A stretch of 64,000 nucleotides of DNA from DASWJZ01 sp964440525 (lineage in GTDB: Bacteria > Pseudomonadota > Alphaproteobacteria > Rhizobiales > Afifellaceae), in the NCBI GenBank assembly GCA_964440525.1, contig CAYTTC010000009.1, positions 1 to 64,000 on the forward strand, written 5' to 3'. The notes below the pieces were generated by a model. The model ran no database searches, was not told the origin of the DNA, and saw only the letters and a program-made list of their open reading frames with translations. Within the stretch, counting starts at the first letter, position 1. Every line of letters begins with the position of its first letter. Positions 52,784-60,273 of this stretch are shown in pieces. The translations under genes and the position numbers were made by a program.

Positions 52784-52806
52784 TCTGCTTCCTCCCGTTT
52801 TTTGTC

Positions 52807-52841
52807 GTGAGCAATTGCTACGACATTAGGCAAATGCTCAC
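52807..52841. promoter_or_regulatory. inverted repeat upstream of the polyol operon, candidate SorC-family operator
   Basis: GTGAGCAATTGC (52807-52818) and GCAAATGCTCAC (52830-52841) are arms matching at 11 of 12 bases around an 11-base spacer. The site ends 24 bases upstream of the binding-protein start, where a repressor or activator would act. SorC-family proteins bind as tetramers to extended inverted repeats, and the only such gene nearby (52935-53924) lies immediately upstream. Confidence 0.65.
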
Positions 52842-52934
52842 CACGACCGCGGGGATTTGTCAATGGATTAGGCATAGCGCCACGCGTGGCGACAGGTTCG
52901 CGGAGCGCCGCCAGTCGCTAATTCGTTGATTCGC

Positions 52935-53924
52935 TTATTCGATTGCGAGTAGCGCGGTGGCCGTGGCTTCGTCCGTAATGAGGCCGGTAAGAATGCGCCC
53001 ACGCAGCGCGGCGTTGATTGATCTTATCTTGGGTGGACCGACAGCGACGCCGACCACCAGCCTATCTTCGTCCGGCCGATGCGGAACGGAGGTCACGCGC
53101 GCATTCGTACCGCCCGTGAGCACCCGCCCAGTACTGTCGATGGCCCAGCCCACTACCTCCCCGATCGCGCCGGCCCGCATCAAATCGATAAGCTCCTGGC
53201 GGGAAATGAAGCCGTCAATCAGTTGCTGCGCTTCGAAGTCCATCTGACCGACACCGACGATCGTGAGGTCGGCGCGGGCAGCGAGCGCATGGACCCGCTT
53301 CACTGGCTCGATGGTGATCAGAAGGTCGCGCTCTTCTGGAGTCGCCGCAACCACCGGAAGCGGGATCGGATAGTGCTGCGCCTGGGTGAGATCCGCGAGA
53401 TGAGTCAGCGCGTCGAAAAAGCTTGCCGAACCGTCCGGCGCGATATTGCCGACCAACGAGACGAGTTGATGATACGGACGAGCCATCGGCCGAATCTGGT
53501 TGACCGCCGCACGCAGCGTTCGCCCGGTACCCAGCGCGACGATCAGAGGCTTCGTCGCTGAGAGCGTCTGTTCAAGATAAGCAGCAGCACTCGCTGCCAC
53601 TCCTGCGACGCCGACGAGATTGCGCGGATCGCTCGGCACCACATCGCAATGCTTCAGCCCATAGTGCTCCGCGAGCTTGGCGGCAAGTTCCATGCAGGCT
53701 GCTATCGGATGATCCAGGCGAAAGGTGATCAGATGCTCCGAGAGGGCCATCGAGACGAGCCGTTGCGCGGTCTGGCGCGACACGCCGAGTTTTTGGGCGA
53801 CCTCGTCCTGCGTGTTGCCGGCGACGTAATAGAGCCAGCCGGCACGCGCCGCATTGTCGAGGCGGTCGCCTTCCGGCTCGAGCTTGAGCGCCTTGCTTCG
53901 GGAGCGATGAACGCTGTCCTGCAC
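52935..53924 (-). CDS. SorC-family sugar-binding transcriptional regulator (SmoC-like)
   Basis: A 329-residue regulator. HTH at about 26-65 (YYVAGNTQDEVAQKLGVSRQ, then TAQRLVSMALSEH), then the SorC effector domain of the sugar-phosphate-isomerase fold (VALGTGRTLRAAVNQI, LVSLVGNIAPDGS, RADLTIVGVGQM, GEVVGWAIDSTGRVL). Family members bind a phosphorylated sugar or polyol. It lies in the same direction as the polyol operon, 151 bases upstream, and probably controls it through the inverted repeat at 52807. Confidence 0.9.
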   Translation of the reverse strand: MQDSVHRSRSKALKLEPEGDRLDNAARAGWLYYVAGNTQDEVAQKLGVSRQTAQRLVSMALSEHLITFRLDHPIAACMELAAKLAEHYGLKHCDVVPSDPRNLVGVAGVAASAAAYLEQTLSATKPLIVALGTGRTLRAAVNQIRPMARPYHQLVSLVGNIAPDGSASFFDALTHLADLTQAQHYPIPLPVVAATPEERDLLITIEPVKRVHALAARADLTIVGVGQMDFEAQQLIDGFISRQELIDLMRAGAIGEVVGWAIDSTGRVLTGGTNARVTSVPHRPDEDRLVVGVAVGPPKIRSINAALRGRILTGLITDEATATALLAIE

Positions 53925-53959
53925 GATACTGAGCCTGCAAACGGGCCGTCGCCCCTACC

Positions 53960-54625
53960 CTAGTCGTTCCGAAGAGCCGCCGCCATCGCATCCATGCTTT
54001 CAAACACCGGAACGCCGAATTCAACGTCTTTAGAGGGCTCGGCATTGTCCTTGAAGTGACTTCCGCCGACGAACCGCCAGACCGTCATTCCAGCGTTCCG
54101 CCCCGCCAAAAGCCCGACCTCGCTGTCTTCGATGACGAGGCACCTCGTTGGATCCGCATCGAAAGCGCGAGCCGCGTGAAGAAAAAGGTCCGGCGCCGGT
54201 TTGCCGCGCGCTACCATCGAGGCACAGAATATCCTGCCCTCAAAGAACGGCAGCAAGCCGGTCAGCTCCAGCGACACGGTTGCCCGCTCGATGCTGCTGC
54301 TGGTGGCCATGCAGTATGGGCATGTCAGCGATGCGATCAGGTCCTTCACGCCCTCCATGGCGGAGAGTTTGGCTCGATAAACCGCAAAGAGCCTGGCCAT
54401 AAAATCGGCTTCGAAAGTCTCGGCGAGATCGCGGCCGGTCAGCCGCAAATAATCCGTTTTCACGACCGAAATGGCCCTGCCCAGATAGGTCTTCCGCACA
54501 TAGCCGATATCAACGTCGACGCCGTGGGTGGCGAGTGTGTCGAGCAGCGTGTGCGTGCTGATGACCTCGCTGTCGACCAGCACGCCGTCGCAGTCGAATA
54601 TGATCAAATCGAAGGTCGTGGCCAT
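53960..54625 (-). CDS. HAD-superfamily hydrolase (beta-phosphoglucomutase-like)
   Basis: A 221-residue HAD phosphatase/phosphomutase. Motif I FDCDGVLVDSE supplies Asp11 and Asp13; motif II is MATSSSIER, motif III the lysine in ARGKPAPDLFLHA, motif IV LVIEDSEVGLLAGRNAG. The start at 54625 (MATTFDLIIF) is preferred over a start 22 codons upstream. It precedes the SorC regulator gene by 35 bases, a pairing also seen in rhizobial polyol operons; it may dephosphorylate a sugar phosphate. Confidence 0.88.
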   Translation of the reverse strand: MATTFDLIIFDCDGVLVDSEVISTHTLLDTLATHGVDVDIGYVRKTYLGRAISVVKTDYLRLTGRDLAETFEADFMARLFAVYRAKLSAMEGVKDLIASLTCPYCMATSSSIERATVSLELTGLLPFFEGRIFCASMVARGKPAPDLFLHAARAFDADPTRCLVIEDSEVGLLAGRNAGMTVWRFVGGSHFKDNAEPSKDVEFGVPVFESMDAMAAALRND

Positions 54626-54798
54626 GGCCCGGATTTCCACGCGGGCGAGTCCCGCACCATTTCCAAAAGCAGCTCCGTGGGATAAACGCACGTCCCGGTG
54701 CGGCCGGTCCGTCGTGAGAGCCGCTGTTCTATGCCACCTTTGAGCCGCAATGTCGCTTTGACATCCTAATCTTGCCGAGAACAGGACGGAAAATTGGA

Positions 54799-56166
54799 AT
54801 GCTGAATGTCGGAATGATCGGAACCGGCTATGTCGGTCTGGTGACGGGCGCTTGCCTGTCGGAGCTCGGGCATCGCGTCGTCTGCGTCGACAAGGACGCG
54901 ACGAAGATCGCGCAGCTCAGAGCCGGCGAGATGCCGATCTTCGAGCCGGGCCTGCAGGAGCTCGTCGCCGCCAATGTGAGCCGCGGCCAACTCAGCTTTG
55001 GGACCGGCATCGACGACGCGGTGGCAAGCGGCGTGGACGTCGTCTTCATCGCGGTCGGCACGCCGACCGAAGAGAATAGCGGCGGCGCCAGTCTCGGCTT
55101 TGTCCACACTGCGGTCGAGCAGGTGGCGCGTGCCATCGCCTCGTGCCCCCCGACGCCTCACCAGTTCACGGTGATCGTGACCAAGTCCACCGTGCCGGTC
55201 GGCACCAGTCGCAAGCTTGCCGCGATCATCGCCAAGCATCTGCCGGCCGAGCGCTTCGCCATCGCCTCAAATCCGGAGTTCCTGCGCGAGGGCAATGCGA
55301 TCGAGGACTTCATGGAGCCGGACCGGATCGTCGTCGGCTCGAATTCGGAGCGCGCAAGGCAGATCCTGGAGGAGCTCTATCTGCCGCTGACGCGCAAAGG
55401 CAGGCCGCTTGTTGCCACGTCCACCGTAGAAACCGCGGAACTCATCAAATACGCGGCGAACGCCTTTCTCGCCACCAAGGTCACCTTCATCAACGAGCTG
55501 GCGCGGCTCTGCGAGGCGGCCGGCGCCGATATCGAGGAACTGGCCGTCGGCGTCGGGCTCGACGACCGCATCGGACCAAAATTCCTGACCGCCGGGCCTG
55601 GCTTCGGCGGCTCCTGTTTTCCGAAGGATCTCGTGGCGCTGATCAAGACCGCCAACGACTTCGGCTCGCCGGTGGAGATCGTGGAGACGGTGATTCGCGC
55701 CAACGATCGCCACAAGCAGCTGATGGTGCGAAAAATCAGGACCGCGCTCGGAGGCAGCGTCGCCGGGTGCCGGATCGGCGTGCTCGGCCTCGCCTTCAAG
55801 GCCAACACCGACGACATGCGCAACGCGCCGGCGCTGACCATCGTGGCGCAGTTGCTGACGGAAGGCGCCACGGTCCAGGCCTACGATCCGGCCGCCGCCG
55901 AGCAGGCGAAGGAACTGTTGCCGGACCTTCTGCTGACGGAGAGCATCGAAGAGACCGCATCCGGCGCCGACTGCGTGGTCATCCTCACCGAATGGAGCAT
56001 CTTTCGTTCGATCGCCTGGCACAAACTTGCTCCGACGATGCGGCGACCGCTCCTCATCGACCTCCGTAACATCTGCGAGCCTAGGGACATTATCCGGCAG
56101 GGAATGGAGTACGTGGCGATCGGACGCCCGATCATCCCGCTGTCCTATAGCGCGGCGGCGGAATGA
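54799..56166 (+). CDS. ugd: UDP-glucose 6-dehydrogenase
   Basis: A 455-residue enzyme that oxidises UDP-glucose to UDP-glucuronate for exopolysaccharide or LPS. The Rossmann start is VGMIGTGYVGLVTGACLSEL; the catalytic cysteine is in GPGFGGSCFPKDLVALIK; VTKSTVPVGTSRK and LGLAFKANTDDMRNAPAL are also conserved. The start at 54799 has GGACGGA upstream; a TTG start nine codons earlier is less likely. No polysaccharide genes flank it. Confidence 0.95.
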   Translation: MLNVGMIGTGYVGLVTGACLSELGHRVVCVDKDATKIAQLRAGEMPIFEPGLQELVAANVSRGQLSFGTGIDDAVASGVDVVFIAVGTPTEENSGGASLGFVHTAVEQVARAIASCPPTPHQFTVIVTKSTVPVGTSRKLAAIIAKHLPAERFAIASNPEFLREGNAIEDFMEPDRIVVGSNSERARQILEELYLPLTRKGRPLVATSTVETAELIKYAANAFLATKVTFINELARLCEAAGADIEELAVGVGLDDRIGPKFLTAGPGFGGSCFPKDLVALIKTANDFGSPVEIVETVIRANDRHKQLMVRKIRTALGGSVAGCRIGVLGLAFKANTDDMRNAPALTIVAQLLTEGATVQAYDPAAAEQAKELLPDLLLTESIEETASGADCVVILTEWSIFRSIAWHKLAPTMRRPLLIDLRNICEPRDIIRQGMEYVAIGRPIIPLSYSAAAE

Positions 56167-56275
56167 GCCGTGTCGGGGCAAGCTTGAAGCTGGGCTGAGA
56201 CTGACTACCTCCTAATTCGAGAAACTTGCGCTCGCTTACGCAACGTGGGCGGCGCCGGTGAAGGAGGCTCAGAGC

Positions 56276-56641
56276 ATGAAAATTCCTGGACCCGACCATC
56301 CAGTCACGATCGCGCCTAACGCGAAGCGGGTCGTGGTCACGTTCGGCGGCCGCGTCGTCGCGGATACGAAGCGCGCGCTTGCGCTGAACGAGTCGACCTA
56401 CCCCGCCGTCCAATACATTCCGCGCGAGGATGTCGACATGACGCTGCTGGAGCGGACGGCGCATGGGAGCGAATGCCCCTACAAGGGTCACGCCAACTAC
56501 TACAGCCTCCGCGCGGACGGGCGCGCCGCCGACAACGCGGTGTGGACCTACGAGTCGCCATACGAGGCCGTGGCGACGATCAAGGACCACCTCGCCTTCT
56601 ATCCGAACCGTGTGGACAGCATCGAAGAGCGTCCCGCCTGA
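56276..56641 (+). CDS. DUF427 domain-containing protein
   Basis: A 121-residue single-domain protein of the DUF427 (PF04248) family. Characteristic stretches are VTFGGRVVADTKRALALNES, YIPREDVDMTLLERTAHGSE and CPYKGHANYYSL, ending with AIRGRG-free WTYESPYEAVATIKDHLAFY. The start at 56276 has a perfect GGAGG eight bases upstream. The function is unknown. It stands alone, 109 bases after ugd and 149 before the flavoprotein gene. Confidence 0.9.
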   Translation: MKIPGPDHPVTIAPNAKRVVVTFGGRVVADTKRALALNESTYPAVQYIPREDVDMTLLERTAHGSECPYKGHANYYSLRADGRAADNAVWTYESPYEAVATIKDHLAFYPNRVDSIEERPA

Positions 56642-56790
56642 CCGGCGGCAGCGCCAACCACAACTTTCGCATACCGAAAAAACCGTCGATCACCGAAATT
56701 GCTGTCGGTTTTCGCGGCTGAGCGCTAAGCTGCCTTCAAGGACGGGGCGCCTCGAAAAAAGCCTCGTTCAAAACGGGGGGGGAGCGCTCC

Positions 56791-58437
56791 ATGGGCCGTG
56801 TCGGGCGCCAGTCGCCTATTCCTGCGAAAGCACAAAGCTTCAACGAAGACTTCGACATCGTGGTCGCAGGCGCAGGCGGCGTCGGCCTCGCCTCGGCGTG
56901 TTTCGCCTCATGGCTCGGCAACAAGGTGCTCGTGCTCGAGAAGGCCGACCAGATCGGCGGCACGACCCTGAAGGCTGCCTTCTGGTACTGGGTGCCGAAC
57001 AACGAGCCGATGCGCGCCCTTGGCATCGTCGACAAACGCGACGACTGCATCCGCTACATGGCGCGCCTGTCGCGTCCCGAGGTCTACAATCCCGATGCTC
57101 CCCGCTTCGGCATGAGCCAGTGGGAATACGACGCCTGTGCCGCGATCTATGACAATGCTTCAGTGGCGACTGAGCTTCTCGCCAAGAAGGGCGCGCTGGA
57201 ATACCGCCACGTTGCCGGCGTGCCGGACTACTGGGCGGAGCTCCCCGAAGACAAGGCCCCGACGGGGCGCGTGCTCGTCACCAAACAGGCGCGCGATTCC
57301 ATGTCGGACGGCGGCGTGCATGCAGTGCGTACGTTGGCCGCGGCGGCAAAGAAGGCTGGCACCGATATCCGCACCGGCCATCGCGTGCAGCGCGTCATCG
57401 TCAACGACGCTGGCGCGGTCATCGGCGTCGAAGCCGACAATGCCGAGGGCAAGACACAGCGGTTCAAGGCGCGCAAGGCGGTGATCTTCGCGACCGGCGG
57501 CTTCACTCACGACGCCGAGCTCCGCAAGAACTTTCTGAGCCAGCCGGTCTTGGGCGGCTGCGCCGCCGCGACTAACGAGGGCGACTTCGTCCACATCGGC
57601 TCGGCGGCCGGCGCGAATCTTCGCAACATGAACTACGCTTGGATGTGTCCGATCCTGCTCGAAAAGGCGTTGAAGAAAGACCCTTCGCTGATCGGGACCT
57701 TCTCGCCCTCCGGCGACTCGATGATCTATGTCGACAAAACCGGGCGGCGGGTGACCAACGAGAAGCTCGCTTACAACGAGTCGGCACAAAAATTCTTCGA
57801 ATGGGATCCGGTCAAGTCTGAGTATCCAAACCTTGTCCTGATGGCGATCTGGGACCAGCGCAGCCAGGAAAATTCGGCGAGCGACGAATACGGCCGCTTC
57901 ATCGTGCCGAAGGGCAAGGACGACAGCCACGTCATCCGGGGCAAGACCTGGGAGGCGCTCGTCACCAACATCAAGAAGCGATTGAAGCAATATACCGGCG
58001 AGACCGGCGGCCTGAAACTCTCGCCGGATTTCGCGAAAAACCTGAAGACCACCATCTCGCGCTTCAACGGCTTTGCGAGGAAGGGCAAGGACCTCGATTT
58101 CCAGCGTGGCGAGCGGCAGGTGGAGCTGCTCTTCAACGGGGCGACGGCGGCGAAGACCGGCAAGAACCCGACCATGTATCCGATCAGCAGCACGGGGCCC
58201 TACTACGCCGCGCTCCTGACGGGCGGCAACCTCGACACCAAGGGCGGTCCCGCGACAAACGCCAACGGCCAGGTTCTCAACGCGATCGGCGAGCCGATTC
58301 CCGGCCTCTACGGCGCTGGAAACTGCGTGGCCTCGGCGTCCGCCCGCGCCTACTGGGCCGGCGGCGCAACGCTCGGGCCGTTCCTGGCTTTCGCCTATCT
58401 CGCCGCTAATTCGGCAAATCGCGAGACAGTGAAGTAG
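56791..58437 (+). CDS. FAD-binding flavoprotein (fumarate reductase / 3-ketosteroid dehydrogenase-like)
   Basis: A 548-residue FAD-binding-2 family oxidoreductase. The dinucleotide fold is DIVVAGAGGVGLASACFASW (22-41), with EKADQIGGTTLKAAFWYWVP after it and AVIFATGGFTHDAELRKNFL in the middle; the C-terminal AYWAGGATLGPFLAFAYLAA ends the FAD domain. This scaffold serves fumarate/urocanate-type reductases and ketosteroid dehydrogenases. No signal peptide, so cytosolic. An eight-G tract (56775-56782) forms its ribosome-binding region. It leads an operon with an NTF2-like gene and a sugar-type importer. Confidence 0.85.
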   Translation: MGRVGRQSPIPAKAQSFNEDFDIVVAGAGGVGLASACFASWLGNKVLVLEKADQIGGTTLKAAFWYWVPNNEPMRALGIVDKRDDCIRYMARLSRPEVYNPDAPRFGMSQWEYDACAAIYDNASVATELLAKKGALEYRHVAGVPDYWAELPEDKAPTGRVLVTKQARDSMSDGGVHAVRTLAAAAKKAGTDIRTGHRVQRVIVNDAGAVIGVEADNAEGKTQRFKARKAVIFATGGFTHDAELRKNFLSQPVLGGCAAATNEGDFVHIGSAAGANLRNMNYAWMCPILLEKALKKDPSLIGTFSPSGDSMIYVDKTGRRVTNEKLAYNESAQKFFEWDPVKSEYPNLVLMAIWDQRSQENSASDEYGRFIVPKGKDDSHVIRGKTWEALVTNIKKRLKQYTGETGGLKLSPDFAKNLKTTISRFNGFARKGKDLDFQRGERQVELLFNGATAAKTGKNPTMYPISSTGPYYAALLTGGNLDTKGGPATNANGQVLNAIGEPIPGLYGAGNCVASASARAYWAGGATLGPFLAFAYLAANSANRETVK

Positions 58438-58480
58438 GACGCCAAGCGTCGGCCTGTATTTTTTGGAAGGAGACGAAGAA

Positions 58481-58948
58481 ATGGCATTGACGACCCAGAC
58501 GATGACCGACGAACAAAGGAAGTCCGTCGCGATCGAATACCTGAAAGCCTTCGACAATGGCGGGGTGACCTCGACCGGCGGCTCGATCCTCGACCTCTTC
58601 GACGAGCACGCGCAGGTCTACTTTCCGAAGTGGGGTCTCGCCAACGGCAAGGCGGAGATCGGCCAGTGCTTCGGCGACGTCGGCGGCACGCTGAAGTCGA
58701 TCGTCCACCACTATTCACACTTCAACTACATCTTCTCGGGCGGCGATATGGTCGTGGTCGAAGGCACGAGCCACGGCGAGCACAAGGACGGTCCATGGCG
58801 CGCCGGCAATCCCGAATGGGCCGCCGGCCGCTGGTGCGACGTGTTCGAAATCCGCGACTGGAAGATCCAGCGGTGCTTCATCTACCTCGACCCCGATTAC
58901 GCCGCCAAGGATACGGCACGCTATCCGTGGCTGAAGGACAAGAAGTAA
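58481..58948 (+). CDS. nuclear transport factor 2 (SnoaL-like) family protein
   Basis: A 155-residue protein of the cystatin-like NTF2/SnoaL fold: AIEYLKAFDNGGVTSTGGSI with LDLFDEHAQVYFPKWG, then HYSHFNYIFSGGDMVVVEGT and WCDVFEIRDWKIQRCFIYLD. These proteins are isomerases, hydratases or cyclases of hydrophobic small molecules, or binding subunits. The start at 58481 has AAGGAGACG upstream. It sits 43 bases after the flavoprotein gene, which suggests they act on the same compound. Confidence 0.85.
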   Translation: MALTTQTMTDEQRKSVAIEYLKAFDNGGVTSTGGSILDLFDEHAQVYFPKWGLANGKAEIGQCFGDVGGTLKSIVHHYSHFNYIFSGGDMVVVEGTSHGEHKDGPWRAGNPEWAAGRWCDVFEIRDWKIQRCFIYLDPDYAAKDTARYPWLKDKK

Positions 58949-59003
58949 GGCGAACGACCCTGCTCTCGCTGCAGGCCAAAAAGACAACCACATGGAGGAA
59001 TGC

Positions 59004-60185
59004 ATGAATCGGACATGGAAATGCGCCGCATCCGGTATCGCCGGCGCGGTCCTGGCGCTCGCCGGAGCCTCGGCTCAGGCGGCAACGTCGGAAGAACTGC
59101 AAATGAAGTCGCTCGGCACGACGGAAAACATCAATGCAGTGGTGGCCGAGTCGTTCAAGCGGGCGGCCGCCGGCCTGACGCCCGAGCAGCGCGAGCTCGC
59201 CATGAAGTGCTGGAAGGACTCGGTCTGCGAGACCGGACAGGGCGATGTCACCGTGGCGCTCGCCGACGGGTTTGGCGAGAACGTCTGGCGCCAGGTCACC
59301 AAGATGGAGTTCATCGTCGAGGCGCTGAGCTACCCGAACATCGCGAAGATCATCTACACGTCCGGCCGCAATGATCCGACGAAGGCGATCTCGGACCTGC
59401 GCAGCCTGATCGCGCAGAAGGTCAACGTCATCGTCGTCTTCGCCGACGCCAGCACTGCGCTGCTTCCGACCATCAAGGAAGCGACGGAAGCCGGCATCAC
59501 GGTCGTCCTCCATAACGGCACCTACGTTGGCGGCGAACCAGGCAAGGATTATCTGACGACCGTCAGCGAAAATCTCTGCGATCTCGGCTCGGGCATGATC
59601 AAAGCCGTCGCCCAGGGCACACAGGGGAAGGAGGCGGTTTCTGTCGTCGAGCTCGGCGGCACGCCCGGCAACGGCCTCAGCGCCGGATGGCAGAAGTGCT
59701 CGGACGAAGAAATCGCGAAGAACCCGAACATGACGCTTCTCGGCAAGGCCGACACCAACTGGACGCAGGAAGGCTCGTTCCAGGCGATGTCGGGCTTCCT
59801 CGCCCAGAACGACAGCGTCGACGGCGTCGTCTACGAATATGCCGACGGCTTCCGCGGCGGTCTCCGCGCCTGGCAGGAGGCCGGCAAGGAGCCGAACGTC
59901 GTGGTCGCGCTGCGCACCGACGAGCAAGGGCTGTTCTGCGACTGGGAGGCGGCCAACGATCCGGACTTCAAGATCTATTTTGCGTCGGGTCATAACTTCC
60001 AGTCGGGCGTCGCGCTCACCGCCGGGATGATGCACCTCGCCGGCCAGGAAGTACCAACGGTCGTGGACATTCCCTTCCGCTTCAGGCCGGTGACGAAGGG
60101 CATGTGCAATCCTGATCTGCCGCTCGACGCTTCGGTGTCAACGCGGCTTGACGGCGATATGCTGAAGGCGATGTTCGCCAAGTAA
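59004..60185 (+). CDS. sugar-type ABC transporter substrate-binding protein (RbsB family)
   Basis: A 393-residue periplasmic binding protein with a Sec signal peptide (TWKCAASGIAGAVLALAGAS, cut near AQAA). The Peripla_BP_4 fold shows in VTVALADGFGENVWRQVTKM, DPTKAISDLRSLIAQKVNVI and TPGNGLSAGWQKCSDEEIAK. It is longer than ribose-binding proteins (about 300), with extra cysteines (C63, C69 and others) that may form disulfides. The ligand is unknown; the flavoprotein partner suggests something other than a plain sugar. Confidence 0.85.
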   Translation: MNRTWKCAASGIAGAVLALAGASAQAATSEELQMKSLGTTENINAVVAESFKRAAAGLTPEQRELAMKCWKDSVCETGQGDVTVALADGFGENVWRQVTKMEFIVEALSYPNIAKIIYTSGRNDPTKAISDLRSLIAQKVNVIVVFADASTALLPTIKEATEAGITVVLHNGTYVGGEPGKDYLTTVSENLCDLGSGMIKAVAQGTQGKEAVSVVELGGTPGNGLSAGWQKCSDEEIAKNPNMTLLGKADTNWTQEGSFQAMSGFLAQNDSVDGVVYEYADGFRGGLRAWQEAGKEPNVVVALRTDEQGLFCDWEAANDPDFKIYFASGHNFQSGVALTAGMMHLAGQEVPTVVDIPFRFRPVTKGMCNPDLPLDASVSTRLDGDMLKAMFAK

Positions 60186-60273
60186 GCGAAACGACAGTCG
60201 TCTCGACATGCAGGCGGGCGCGGACTTCGGTTCGCGCCCGCGCCTTGGGCAAAGGGGCCAATAAGAGGGGTGC

